Shown in pieces: positions 15,688 through 23,792 of a stretch of DNA of 64,000 nucleotides. Position 1 is the first letter of the stretch, and every line of letters begins with the position of its first letter. The translations under genes were made by a program, and so were the position numbers. The stretch lies in NCBI RefSeq assembly GCF_043555875.1, contig NZ_JBIGHW010000003.1:434001-498000 (forward strand), given 5' to 3'. The stretch is from Pelomonas margarita (GTDB lineage: Bacteria; Pseudomonadota; Gammaproteobacteria; Burkholderiales; Burkholderiaceae_C). The notes beneath the pieces were generated by a model, which saw only the letters and a list, made by a program, of their open reading frames with translations, searched no databases and was not told the DNA's origin.

Positions 15688-17127
15688 ATGGCAACCATCA
15701 GCTCCGCCGGCATCGGCAGCGGCCTCGACATAGAGTCGCTGGTGAGCAAGCTCGTCGCTGCCGAGCGCACCCCCATCACCCAGCTCAACACGCGGGTCGA
15801 CGGTCTCAAGACCGAACTGTCGTCGTACGGCAAGGTGCAGAGTGCGCTGTCGACGCTGCGCGACGCCGCCTCGCGGCTCACGACGCCGGCCAGCTGGGCC
15901 GGCACGCTGGCCACGTCGAGCGACCCGACGCTGGTGTCCGTCTCCGCCGGCTCCGGCGCGGCCATCGGCAATGTGTCGGTGAAGGTCGAGGCGCTTGCTC
16001 AGTCGCAGACGCTGGTCAGCAGCGCCGCCGTGGCCAGTGCCACCACCACCGTGGGCCAGGGCAGCCTGACCATCACGCTGGGCAAGTGGGCAACGGACGG
16101 CGGCGATCCCCCGACCTACACCGGCTTCACCGACAAGGTCGGTGCCACGCCCATCACGATCAACATCGGCGCCGGCCAGGACACGCTCGCCGGCATCCGT
16201 GACGCCATCAATGGCGCCGGCGCCGGCGTGACGGCCGCCATCGTCAACGATGCCAGCGGCGCCCGGCTGACGCTGCGCTCCACCACGAGTGGCGAGACCA
16301 ACGCCTTTCGCATCGACGCCACGGGGGGCCTGACCGACCTGGGCTACGACCCACGCGTCGGCATCACCTCCCTGATCCAGACGCTGCCGGCCCAGAACGC
16401 CCGCGCGCTGATCAACGGCATCGAGGTCAGTTCCGAGACCAACTCGCTGAAGGAGGCCATCGACGGCCTCAACATCACGCTGCTCAAGACGTCCACCATC
16501 CCCGCCAGCATCGCGGTAAGCCAGGACAAGGACTCGATCAAGAAACTCATCACCGACTTCACCGCCGCCTACAACGCAGTGAATGCGCTGTTGCGCGAGC
16601 AGACCAAGTACGACTCGAGCAGCAAGACCTCCGGCCCACTGCAGGGCGACGCCACCGCCGTGGGCCTGCAGAACCAGCTGCGCAACATCATCGGCGGCAC
16701 CACCTCGCTGGCCGGCAGCATCGGGCGCCTGGCCCAGATCGGCCTTGAGGCCGGCAGCGACGGCAACCTCAAGACCACCGACGCCAAGCTCAACACCGCC
16801 ATGAGCGACCTGGACAGCCTCAAGAAGCTGTTCATGGGGCTGGACGGCACCAACGGCAGCAATGACGGCTTCGCACAGCGCATCCGCAGCTATGTCGATG
16901 GCGCCCTGAGCGCCGACGGGCGGGTCACCTCGCGCCAGGCCGGCCTGCAAAAGCTCATCGACAACAACAACAAGAGCATCGACAAGCTCGAGGACCGCGT
17001 CGCCTCCACCGAGGCCCGGCTGCGTGCGCGCTACTCGCTGCTGGACACGCAGATGAGCAAGCTCAACAGCCTGTCCGACTACGTCTCGCAGCAGATGGCC
17101 AACCTCAACAGCAGTAGCAGCAGCTGA
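15688..17127 (+). CDS. fliD: FliD, filament cap protein
   Basis: FliD forms the pentameric cap that folds exported flagellin at the filament tip. The 479-residue product starts MATISSAGIGSGLDIESLVS, the FliD_N signature, and has the coiled-coil C-terminus (QKLIDNNNKSIDKLEDRVAS, then LLDTQMSKLNSLSDYVSQQM). It ends in a run of five serines. Length and layout are normal. It has its own FliA promoter and a strong terminator, so it is transcribed apart from fliS/fliT. The centre is Thr/Ser-rich, as in the flagellins. Confidence 0.96.
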   Translation: MATISSAGIGSGLDIESLVSKLVAAERTPITQLNTRVDGLKTELSSYGKVQSALSTLRDAASRLTTPASWAGTLATSSDPTLVSVSAGSGAAIGNVSVKVEALAQSQTLVSSAAVASATTTVGQGSLTITLGKWATDGGDPPTYTGFTDKVGATPITINIGAGQDTLAGIRDAINGAGAGVTAAIVNDASGARLTLRSTTSGETNAFRIDATGGLTDLGYDPRVGITSLIQTLPAQNARALINGIEVSSETNSLKEAIDGLNITLLKTSTIPASIAVSQDKDSIKKLITDFTAAYNAVNALLREQTKYDSSSKTSGPLQGDATAVGLQNQLRNIIGGTTSLAGSIGRLAQIGLEAGSDGNLKTTDAKLNTAMSDLDSLKKLFMGLDGTNGSNDGFAQRIRSYVDGALSADGRVTSRQAGLQKLIDNNNKSIDKLEDRVASTEARLRARYSLLDTQMSKLNSLSDYVSQQMANLNSSSSS

Positions 17128-17145
17128 GCGGCTCGCTCACACGAC

Positions 17146-17171
17146 AACGGCGACCGCAGGTCGCCGTTTTT
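17146..17171 (+). terminator. Rho-independent terminator after fliD
   Basis: A perfect 10-bp stem (AACGGCGACC, 17146-17155, with GGTCGCCGTT, 17159-17168) with a 3-base loop is followed by a T-run. Confidence 0.9.
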
Positions 17172-17226
17172 GTTGGTGTCGCCGGAATTGACCGCCCCGC
17201 ACGGGCGAGTTCGTGCAAAAGCCGGC

Positions 17227-17254
17227 TCAAGTTCGCCCGCGCTGAGGCCGAAAA
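17227..17254 (+). promoter_or_regulatory. Putative FliA (sigma-28) promoter of fliS
   Basis: TCAAGTTC at 17227 and GCCGAAAA at 17247-17254 with a 16-base spacer. It lies about 35 bases before the fliS ATG, directly after the fliD terminator. Confidence 0.6.
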
Positions 17255-17287
17255 ACAGTCAACGCGACGACTCTTCCCCCCGACACC

Positions 17288-17734
17288 ATGTACGGCAACA
17301 TGTCCTCCCCCTTCTCGGCCCGCAACCAACGCGCCACCCTCTATGCCAAGGTGGGCCTGGAGACCGACGTGCAGGCCGCGAGCCCGCACCGCCTGGTCGC
17401 CATGCTGTTCGACGGTGTGTTCGACGCGATGGCCCAGGCCACGCAGGCCATCCAGATGGGCAACGTCGAGCTCAAGGGCCGCGCCCTGTCGCGCGCCGTG
17501 CGCATCCTCGACGAAGGCCTGCGCGCCGGGCTGGATCTGTCGGCCGGCCAGCTCGCCACCGACCTGCGCGACCTGTACGGCTACGTCTGCACGCGGCTGA
17601 CCCAGGCCAACCTGCGCAGCGATATCAGCGCCATCGAGGAGTGCCAGCGCCTGCTGAGCCCGGTGCGCGAAGCCTGGACCGCCATCGGCCAGAGCCCTGC
17701 CGCCACCGGTGCCCCGACGGCCCGCGCCGCCTGA
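17288..17734 (+). CDS. fliS: FliS, flagellin export chaperone
   Basis: FliS binds the C-terminal D0 helix of flagellin in the cytosol and keeps it unfolded until export. The 148-residue product shows the family pattern with the N-terminal NQRATLYAKVGLETDVQAAS and PHRLVAMLFDGVFDAMAQA, followed by four helices. The C-terminus is a loose Ala/Thr-rich tail. It is slightly longer than the usual ~130. It is followed by fliT with a 32-base gap. With three flagellins next door, it probably serves all of them. Confidence 0.95.
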   Translation: MYGNMSSPFSARNQRATLYAKVGLETDVQAASPHRLVAMLFDGVFDAMAQATQAIQMGNVELKGRALSRAVRILDEGLRAGLDLSAGQLATDLRDLYGYVCTRLTQANLRSDISAIEECQRLLSPVREAWTAIGQSPAATGAPTARAA

Positions 17735-17766
17735 GCGTCTCGTCCACAGAACCTCCGGTACCTGCA

Positions 17767-18066
17767 ATGAACTCCGAACTGCTGAACTACTACGAGGCCA
17801 TCGAGCAGGCCAGCGCCGACATGCTCTCTGCGGCCCGCACCGGCAACTGGGACGAGGTCGTCAAGCTGGAGGGCGCCTGCGTGCTGCTGATCTCCCAGCT
17901 CAAGGCAGCCGCCCACCAGAACCAGCTCAACGCCGGCGAATCCCAGCTCAAGACGCGCATCATGCAGCGCATCCTGCTCAACGACGCCGAGATCCGCCAC
18001 CTCGCCGAGCCCTGGCTCGAAGACCTGGACCACGTGCTCAAGGGCAACAGCCGCATGGTCCACTGA
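17767..18066 (+). CDS. fliT: FliT, FliD export chaperone
   Basis: This small helical protein of 99 residues (MNSELLNYYEAIEQASADML) sits just after fliS, the standard place for FliT. FliT binds the cap protein FliD and, in enterobacteria, also restrains FlhDC. Sequence conservation in FliT is low, so position, size and the all-helical acidic/basic pattern carry the call. A GCTGCGC/GCGCAGC hairpin at 18085-18103 lies after the stop. Confidence 0.8.
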   Translation: MNSELLNYYEAIEQASADMLSAARTGNWDEVVKLEGACVLLISQLKAAAHQNQLNAGESQLKTRIMQRILLNDAEIRHLAEPWLEDLDHVLKGNSRMVH

Positions 18067-18167
18067 ACACCCTCGCCCGGCCACGCTGCGCTGAACGCGC
18101 AGCGGGTCGGTTGTGAACGGCACGGCACTCAGGCCGCAAGCGCGGCAGCCGCACTACCATCTCGCGC

Positions 18168-18899
18168 ATGAGCGCCCCTGAAGCTGCCCCCGAAGAGTTC
18201 CGCATCACCGCGCTGGCCGAGATCACGGCCTATCTGCACCAACTGCAGCGCGAGAACGCAACGGTGCTGCTGAGCGGCCCGCCCAGCCAGAGCCTGGCCA
18301 GCCGCTTCACGACGCTGGACACCGCCGCCGGCGTGCTGGGCCTGGAGATCGGCGCCGACCCCGAGGGCATCAGCCAGGCGCTGGTGGCAGGCGGCGAGAT
18401 CACCGCCGTGGCCTACCTCGGGGCGGTCAAGCTGCAGTTCGAGCTGGACGAGGCCGTCCTCGTCAGCGGCGACCAGGGCGCCGTGCTGCGCGCCAGCCTG
18501 CCCACCCGCCTCTACCGTTTCCAGCGCCGCCAGGCCTTCCGCGTGCAGCCCGCAGGCAGCGTCTACCCACGCGTCGTGCTGCCCGGCGGCGGCTCACCCG
18601 GCCGCGCGCTGCGGGTGCTGGACATCAGCATCGGCGGCCTGGCCCTGGCCGTGCCATCGAGCGAGCCGCCGCTGCCGCTGGGCCAGGCCGCCAGTGGCCT
18701 GGTGCTGGAGCTGGACCGCCTCACCGCGCTGCGCGTAGCCCTGCTGCCCCACCATGCCAGCGTCATCCCGGGCGACACCACCGGCACCCAGCAGATGGGC
18801 TGCGCCTTCGTCGACCCGGACGCCGCCGTGACGCGCGCGCTGCAGATGTACGTGGACCAGACGCAGAAGCGCCGCCGGCTGCTGAAGCTCGACGCATGA
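18168..18899 (+). CDS. ycgR: YcgR-like flagellar brake protein (PilZ domain, c-di-GMP receptor)
   Basis: YcgR-type proteins bind c-di-GMP and slow or bias the motor. The 243-residue protein has an N-terminal YcgR domain (residues ~10-115). The C-terminal PilZ domain carries both ligand motifs, RxxxR at R121-R125 (RRQAFR) and DxSxxG at D152-G157 (LDISIGG). Length is typical. Its stop overlaps the ATG of the next gene by 4 bases. The position after fliDST places it with late flagellar genes. A diguanylate cyclase that could supply its ligand is at 56303. Confidence 0.9.
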   Translation: MSAPEAAPEEFRITALAEITAYLHQLQRENATVLLSGPPSQSLASRFTTLDTAAGVLGLEIGADPEGISQALVAGGEITAVAYLGAVKLQFELDEAVLVSGDQGAVLRASLPTRLYRFQRRQAFRVQPAGSVYPRVVLPGGGSPGRALRVLDISIGGLALAVPSSEPPLPLGQAASGLVLELDRLTALRVALLPHHASVIPGDTTGTQQMGCAFVDPDAAVTRALQMYVDQTQKRRRLLKLDA

Positions 18900-19405
18900 G
18901 CCCCGCCCGCCGCAACCGCCGCGCCACGCAGCACGGGTTCACGCTCGTCGAGGTGGTGGCCACGATGGTGGTGCTCGCCATCCTGCTGGCGGCCGCCGTG
19001 CCCAGCTACACCGCCCACCTCGCGCGCCAGAAGCTGCGCCACGTGGCCGAGCTGCTGGAGATGGACCTGCGCCGCGCCCGCGAGCTCAGCGTCACCGAGA
19101 ACCGCAACCTGCAGGTCAGTTTCCACAGCGGCCCGCAATGGTGCTGGGGCGTCAGCCGCGAGCGGCCCTGCGACTGCGCCACCGACGCGCCGCGCTGCGA
19201 GCTGGGCGGGGTGTCCTGGCGCGACCACAAGGGCACCCTGCTGCAGTCGGGCAAGGGCGTCATCTTCCAGGCCGGCATGGGCCGTGCGCTGGACTGGACG
19301 CGCATCGGCATCTCCAACGACCGCAACCAGCAGCTCTACATCGACCTGAACCCGCTGGGCCGACCCGCCATCTGCGGCACCGACGCCCGCAAAGGAAGCT
19401 GTTGA
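18896..19405 (+). CDS. GspH/FimT-type pseudopilin
   Basis: This 169-residue protein has a type IV prepilin leader: a short basic N-terminus (PARRNRRATQHG), then the cleavage site G/FTLVE with Glu at +5. A hydrophobic helix VVATMVVLAILLAAAVPSY follows, then a soluble domain containing cysteines (PQWCWGVSRERPCDC). This layout fits minor pseudopilins of type IV pilus or type II secretion systems. It is unexpected here: it overlaps the ycgR-like gene by 4 bases (ATGA), so the two are likely co-translated inside a flagellar cluster. No other pilus gene is visible in the window. Confidence 0.85.
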   Translation: MSPARRNRRATQHGFTLVEVVATMVVLAILLAAAVPSYTAHLARQKLRHVAELLEMDLRRARELSVTENRNLQVSFHSGPQWCWGVSRERPCDCATDAPRCELGGVSWRDHKGTLLQSGKGVIFQAGMGRALDWTRIGISNDRNQQLYIDLNPLGRPAICGTDARKGSC

Positions 19406-19414
19406 CCCCCGGGG

Positions 19415-19544
19415 CCGAGCGCCGGGCCGCCCCAAGCCGGCCCGTCTGGCGATGTGCGAGCGGGGCACGCCCCGCGAGCATCGCCGCCCCCTCGGGGGGC
19501 CGGCCGGGCTCGCTGCGTTCAGCAGGCGAGACCGGACGAGGGGC
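19415..19544 (+). repeat. Dispersed palindromic repeat, copy between the pseudopilin gene and fliE
   Basis: The core runs CGAGCGCCGGGCCGCCCCAA ... GGCGATG ... CATCGCC ... CCCCCTCGGGGGG (to 19500). The similarity to the copy at 21729 continues through GTTCAGCAGG and GGACGAGGGGC. The stems lie between two converging genes and could act as a two-way terminator. Confidence 0.8.
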
Positions 19545-19547
19545 CCA

Positions 19548-19874
19548 TCACACCTGCATGTTCATGATCTCTGAGTAGGCCGAGACCAGCCGGTTGCGCA
19601 CCTGCAGCGTGGCCTGGAAGCCGATCTGCGCCTTCTGCATGGCGACCATGGTCTCTTCGAGGCTGACGGTGGGGTTGTCCAGCTGCACCTCGCGCTGCAG
19701 CCGGGTGGCCTCGCGCTGCTGGGTGCTGACGTTCTTCAGCGCCTGCGTCATGGCGTCGCCAAAGCTGGCGCCCGGCGTGGCGGCCGGCTTGGGCGCCAGC
19801 GGCGTGCCGTTGACCGCCAGGCCCGCGCGGGCGGCAGCCTGGGCGAAGTCGAAGGGGCGCAGCTTCATGTCCAT
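19548..19874 (-). CDS. fliE: FliE, hook-basal-body MS-ring/rod adaptor
   Basis: FliE joins the MS ring to the proximal rod and is exported early. The 108-residue product is of normal size, with the conserved C-terminus TVSLEETMVAMQKAQIGFQA and LQVRNRLVSAYSEIMNMQV. It starts at the ATG at 19874 (MDMKLRPFDF); an alternative ATG is two codons in. It is divergent from fliF, with 153 bases between them. A FliA-like box stands upstream on its strand. Confidence 0.95.
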   Translation of the reverse strand: MDMKLRPFDFAQAAARAGLAVNGTPLAPKPAATPGASFGDAMTQALKNVSTQQREATRLQREVQLDNPTVSLEETMVAMQKAQIGFQATLQVRNRLVSAYSEIMNMQV

Positions 19875-19928
19875 GGAGCGGCACTGTGGCAGCAAGCCAG
19901 GGCCACGAAGCGCAGAGATGCGCGGGCG

Positions 19929-19955
19929 GGGTCGGCTACTTCGACGCTTTCTTGA
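19929..19955 (-). promoter_or_regulatory. Putative FliA-like promoter of fliE
   Basis: On the minus strand TCAA(G) at 19955-19952 and GCCGACCC at 19936-19929 are separated by exactly 15 bases. It lies about 55 bases upstream of fliE, in the divergent fliE-fliF gap. The -10 is only partly conserved. Confidence 0.45.
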
Positions 19956-20027
19956 GGGGGCCGGCCTCGAATAATTTGCGCCATCGCCGGGCATCCCGGC
20001 CCGCCTTCTTCTTCCACCCTGCCTCCG

Positions 20028-21722
20028 ATGGACAACGCCCTGAGCGCCCCCGCAGCCACCGCCCCGGCCCTGATCGCGCCGCCCAGCTTCGTGCAGCGGC
20101 TGGGCGGGCTGCCGCTGCGCAGCAAGCTGACGATGGGCGCCGGGCTCGTGGCCCTGGCGGGTGCGGTGCTGGCCATCACGCTGTGGTCGGCCCAGGGGGA
20201 CTATCGCCCGCTGTTCACCGGCCTGGCCGACAAGGACGGCGGCGCCGTCATCACGCAGCTGTCGGCCATGAACGTGCCCTACAAGCACGAGGCCGGCGGC
20301 ACCATCCTCGTGCCCGCCGGCCAGGTGTACGAACTGCGCATGAAGCTGGCCGCGCAAGGCCTGCCCAAGGGCGGCGCCGGCGGCGCGAGCGGCGGTGCGC
20401 CGGGCTTCGAGCTGATGGACAAGTCCTCCATTGGCCAGACCCAGTTCGCCGAGCGGCTGAATTTCCAGCGCGGCCTGGAGGGCGAGCTGGCCCACTCCAT
20501 CAAGACCACCAACGACGTGGCCGATGCCCGCGTGCACCTGGCCATGCCGCAGCAGAACGGCTTCTTCCGCGAGCAGCAAAAGCCCAGCGCCTCGGTCGTG
20601 CTGACGCTGCGCGGCGGCCGCACGCTGGACCGCAGCCAGGTGGCTGGCATCGTGCACCTGGTGTCCAGCGCCGTGCCCGAGCTCAGCCCCAAGGCCGTCA
20701 GCGTGCTGGACCAGACTGGCGCGCTGATATCCCAGACCGGTGCCGACCCCGCCTCGGGCCTTGACACGCAGCAGCTGCTCTACAAGCAGCAGGTCGAGGC
20801 CGGCTTCAACAAGCGCATCTCCGAGCTGCTGGAGCCCGTGGTGGGCCGCGACAACCTGCGCGCCACGGTGACCGCCGACGTGGACTTCTCGCAGACCGAG
20901 GCCACCGCCGAGGAGTACCGGCCCAACCAGGGGGCCAACGCGCAGGCCGCCGTGCGCTCCAACCAGAACAGCGAGAGCACCAACGCCAATGCCGCGCCGC
21001 CCACCGGCGTGCCGGGCGCGGCAACCAATCAGCCGCCGGTGCCAGCCACGGCGCCCGTCAACGGCGCCAGCGCGCCGCTGCAAGCGGCCCAGGGCGGCGC
21101 GGGACTGAACAGCAGCCGCAAGGAACAGGTCACCAACTACGAGCTGGACAAGACCGTGCGCGTCACGCGCGGCGCGGTGGGCAACGTCAGGCGGCTGAAC
21201 GCAGCGATCGTCGTCAACCACCGCTCGGTGACCGACGCCAAGGGCAAGACGACCACCCAGCCGGTGCCGGCCGAGGAAATCACGCGGCTGACCGACCTCG
21301 TCAAGGAGGCCATGGGCTTCAACGCCGAGCGGGGCGACTCGGTCAAGGTCATCAGCGCGCCCTTCATCGTCGACAAGACCGAGCCCATCGAGGTGCCGCT
21401 GTGGCAGCAGCCCTGGCTCCTGGACATCGCCCGCAGCGCCATCGTGCCGCTGGCCGTGGTGGCGGTCGCGCTGATCGCGGTGTTCGGCATGATCCGCCCG
21501 GCCATCAAGGCGGCCGCGCCCATCCCGGTGCCCGAGGAGAAGCCGGAGACCGTGGACGAGGTCGTGGACGAACCGGCCCTGTTGCCGGGCGCCAACGGCA
21601 TGCCGCAGCTGGAAGCCCCGTTGCACAACGAGAAGCTCGACCGCGCCCGCGCGCTGGCGCGAGACAATCCGCTGGCGGTCGCGAACATCATGCGTGACTG
21701 GATGGACGGGCAGGCGGCGTGA
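20028..21722 (+). CDS. fliF: FliF, flagellar MS-ring protein
   Basis: FliF is the first-assembled membrane ring. The 564-residue protein has an N-terminal membrane helix at about 35-55 (LTMGAGLVALAGAVLAITLW). A YscJ/FliF periplasmic domain follows (GDYRPLFTGLADKDGGAVIT, then LARTLE-family-like LNFQRGLEGELAHSIKTTND), then a long low-complexity Asn/Ala/Pro stretch (about 300-345). The second membrane helix is near 470-490, and the C-terminal FliG-binding tail (DRARALARDNPLAVANIMRDWM) ends the protein. It begins the long rightward operon fliF-fliR. The gap to fliG contains an inverted copy of the dispersed repeat. Confidence 0.97.
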   Translation: MDNALSAPAATAPALIAPPSFVQRLGGLPLRSKLTMGAGLVALAGAVLAITLWSAQGDYRPLFTGLADKDGGAVITQLSAMNVPYKHEAGGTILVPAGQVYELRMKLAAQGLPKGGAGGASGGAPGFELMDKSSIGQTQFAERLNFQRGLEGELAHSIKTTNDVADARVHLAMPQQNGFFREQQKPSASVVLTLRGGRTLDRSQVAGIVHLVSSAVPELSPKAVSVLDQTGALISQTGADPASGLDTQQLLYKQQVEAGFNKRISELLEPVVGRDNLRATVTADVDFSQTEATAEEYRPNQGANAQAAVRSNQNSESTNANAAPPTGVPGAATNQPPVPATAPVNGASAPLQAAQGGAGLNSSRKEQVTNYELDKTVRVTRGAVGNVRRLNAAIVVNHRSVTDAKGKTTTQPVPAEEITRLTDLVKEAMGFNAERGDSVKVISAPFIVDKTEPIEVPLWQQPWLLDIARSAIVPLAVVAVALIAVFGMIRPAIKAAAPIPVPEEKPETVDEVVDEPALLPGANGMPQLEAPLHNEKLDRARALARDNPLAVANIMRDWMDGQAA

Positions 21723-21728
21723 ATGTGA

Positions 21729-21863
21729 GCCCCTCGTCCACTCTTGCCCTGCTGAACGCGGGCAAGCCTGGCCGCCCCCCCGAGGGGACGGCGATTCTCG
21801 CGGGGCGTACCCCGCTCGCACATCGCCATGGCGGGCCGGCTTGGGGCGGCCCGGCGCTCGGCC
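21729..21863 (+). repeat. Dispersed palindromic repeat (inverted copy) between fliF and fliG
   Basis: The minus strand of this stretch reads CGAGCGCCGGGCCGCCCCAA, then GGCGATG, a GCGGGG/CCCCGC stem, and CCCCTCGGGGGG. It ends with GTTCAGCAGG and GGACGAGGGGC, matching the copy at 19415 along nearly its whole length. Confidence 0.85.
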
Positions 21864-21901
21864 TGCGAGCCAACATCCCGCGCGTCGGGTAAGGTTCAGC
21901 C

Positions 21902-22897
21902 ATGGACGACAAAGGCTTAGAGAACGCTGCAATCCTGTTGATGTCGCTGGGCGAAGAAGAAGCCAGCGAGGTCTTCAAGCACCTGTCGCCCAAGGAGGTG
22001 CAGGCGCTGGGCGAGACCATCGCCAAGCTCAAGGTCATCAAGCGCGCCCAGGTCGAGGAAGTGCTGGAGAAGTTCGACTCGGTGGCCGATCAGCACAGCA
22101 CGCTGGTCACCGACACCGACGAATACGTGCGCTCCGTGCTGCGCAAGGCGCTGGGCGAGGACAAGGCCAACCTGCTGCTGGACCGCATCCTGCAAGGCAG
22201 CGACGTGTCCTCCATCGAGAGCCTGAAATGGATGGATGCGGCCTCCGTGGCCGAATTGCTGCGCAACGAGCACCCGCAGATCATTGCGGCCGTGCTGGCC
22301 CACCTGGACTTCGACCAGACCAGCTCAGTGCTGAAGTTCTTCCCCGAGCGCGGCCGCAACGAAGTGCTGATCCGCATCGCGACGCTGGACGGCATTCAGC
22401 CCACCGCGCTGAAGGACCTGAACGAGGTCATGAGCCAGTTGCTGGCCGGTGGCGAGCGCATGAAGAAGAGCTCGCTGGGCGGCGCCAAGACGGCGGCCGA
22501 GATCATCAACATGATGGGCTCCAGTGTCGAGGCCTCGGTGCTGGACTACATCCGCGAGGCCGACGCCGACCTGGCGCAGAAGATCATGGACAACATGTTC
22601 ACGTTCGACGACGTGAACAAGATCGACGACAAGGGCATCCAGGCCATGCTCAAGGAAGTGCAAAGCGAGAGCCTGGTCATTGCGCTCAAGGGCGCCAGCG
22701 CCGACCTGCGCGAGAAGATCTTCCGCAACATGTCCAGCCGCGCCGCCGAGACGCTGCGCGAAGACCTCGAAAGCCGCGGCCCGGTGCGGTTGTCGGAGGT
22801 GGAGGCCGAGCAGAAGGAAATGCTCAAGGTCGTGCGCCGGCTGGTGGACGAAGGCCAGATCGTGCTGGCCGGCGGCGGCGACGACCAATTTGTCTGA
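21902..22897 (+). CDS. fliG: FliG, flagellar motor switch/torque protein
   Basis: FliG receives torque from MotA and transmits the CheY-P switch signal through FliM. The 331-residue protein shows the three FliG domains. The N-terminal FliF-binding part begins MDDKGLENAAILLMSLGEEE. The middle carries the FliM-contacting EHPQ motif (LLRNEHPQIIAAVLAHLDF). The C-terminal charged torque helix is DLREKIFRNMSSRAAETLREDLE. Length is normal. AAGG lies before the ATG. It is followed by a remarkable 24-bp inverted repeat before fliH. Confidence 0.97.
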   Translation: MDDKGLENAAILLMSLGEEEASEVFKHLSPKEVQALGETIAKLKVIKRAQVEEVLEKFDSVADQHSTLVTDTDEYVRSVLRKALGEDKANLLLDRILQGSDVSSIESLKWMDAASVAELLRNEHPQIIAAVLAHLDFDQTSSVLKFFPERGRNEVLIRIATLDGIQPTALKDLNEVMSQLLAGGERMKKSSLGGAKTAAEIINMMGSSVEASVLDYIREADADLAQKIMDNMFTFDDVNKIDDKGIQAMLKEVQSESLVIALKGASADLREKIFRNMSSRAAETLREDLESRGPVRLSEVEAEQKEMLKVVRRLVDEGQIVLAGGGDDQFV

Positions 22898-22930
22898 CGG
22901 ACGGTTCCGGTTGCCCATGTCCAAGAACAC

Positions 22931-22995
22931 AGCCACAGAGGCACAGAGGCACAGCGAACGGGGCGCTCTCTCTGTGCCTCTGTGCCTCTGTGGCT
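22931..22995 (+). repeat. Long perfect inverted repeat with tandem CAGAGGCA units between fliG and fliH
   Basis: Two perfect 24-base arms (22931-22954 and 22972-22995) enclose a 17-base loop. Each arm contains three tandem copies of a 9-base unit of the type CACAGAGG. Pairing continues imperfectly outward (AAGAACA with TGTTTCTT), and TTTGTTTCTTTT follows the right arm. It could form a strong terminator hairpin, yet it lies inside the operon. It is not a CRISPR array. Confidence 0.85.
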
Positions 22996-23018
22996 TTGTT
23001 TCTTTTATGGTGTGACGC

Positions 23019-23792
23019 ATGGCCACCCGACCACCACCCCGGCAAGTTCCCCCGCCCGATCGTCGCGAAGGCGACCGGCGCGGCAGCTACGCGCGCTTCA
23101 TCCCCGGCGAGGAAGTCCAGGGCGCCAAGGCCTGGAGCCTGGACAGCCTGGGCGACACGGCGCCCTCCCCGTTCGCACCGATGCGCCCGGGTGCGTCGTC
23201 TCCCCCGCCGGCTGCGGCCGCGCCGGTGCCGCCCCCGCCTCCACCCGAGCCCAGCGTGCAGGAACAGCTGCACGCCGCCCGCCAGAGCGGCTATCAGGAC
23301 GGCTACCGCGACGGCATGGCCGCGCTGGACGCCTTCAAGCACAGCTTCGCGCAGCAGATCAGCGCGCAGGTCGGCGCGGTCGTGAAGAACTTCGATGACG
23401 AGATGCAGGCGCTGGAGGGCGACATGGCCCAGTCCATCGCCCGCATCGCCGTCGAGCTGGCCCGCCAGGTCGTGCGCAGCGAGCTGGCGCAGCGGCCCGA
23501 GCTCGTCGCCCGCGTCGCGCACGACGCCGTCGAGGCGCTGCAGCTGACGGCCCGGCATGTGCGCGTGCGCGTGCATCCCGACGACTTCCCGCTGGTGCAG
23601 GACGGCGCCGGCCAGGAACTCCAGGCCCGCGAGGCCCAGCTCGTCCCCGACGCCGACGTGGCGCGCGGCGGCGTCAAGGTGGATGCCGACATCGCCAGCG
23701 TCGACGCGACCATCGCCGCCCGCTGGCAGCAGGCCGTGTCGGCCATCGGCCAGCAGTCCATCTGGGAAGACCGCCGCGCGGAGGACGAATGA
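23019..23792 (+). CDS. fliH: FliH, regulator of the flagellar export ATPase
   Basis: FliH binds FliI, holds it inactive and escorts it to the export gate. The 257-residue protein has a Pro-rich N-terminus with the FliH signature SYARFIPGEEV, an Ala/Pro linker, and a long helix with spaced Gly/Ala. The C-terminal V-ATPase-stalk-like domain contains ARQVVRSELAQRPELVARVAHDAVE. No Shine-Dalgarno is visible; the preceding bases are the T-rich tail of the inverted repeat. Its stop overlaps fliI by 4 bases. Confidence 0.92.
   Translation: MATRPPPRQVPPPDRREGDRRGSYARFIPGEEVQGAKAWSLDSLGDTAPSPFAPMRPGASSPPPAAAAPVPPPPPPEPSVQEQLHAARQSGYQDGYRDGMAALDAFKHSFAQQISAQVGAVVKNFDDEMQALEGDMAQSIARIAVELARQVVRSELAQRPELVARVAHDAVEALQLTARHVRVRVHPDDFPLVQDGAGQELQAREAQLVPDADVARGGVKVDADIASVDATIAARWQQAVSAIGQQSIWEDRRAEDE

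Noticed and set aside
18085..18103. A terminator between fliT and the ycgR-like gene
   Set aside because: The stem GCTGCGC/GCGCAGC has no T-run after it.
19875..19970. A possible sigma-54 promoter (TGGC...TTGC) for fliE
   Set aside because: GG and GC are separated by 9 rather than the strictly required 10 bases; a FliA-like box fits better.
19548..21932. A long open frame on the minus strand across fliF and fliE
   Set aside because: It lies opposite fliF, ends with the fliE frame, and consists of a Gly/Arg/His/Gln-rich low-complexity product typical of the antisense of GC-rich genes. Only its fliE part is real.
22931..22995. Tandem repeats between fliG and fliH as a CRISPR array
   Set aside because: The units are 9 bases long without spacers and are arranged as an inverted repeat; no cas gene is present.
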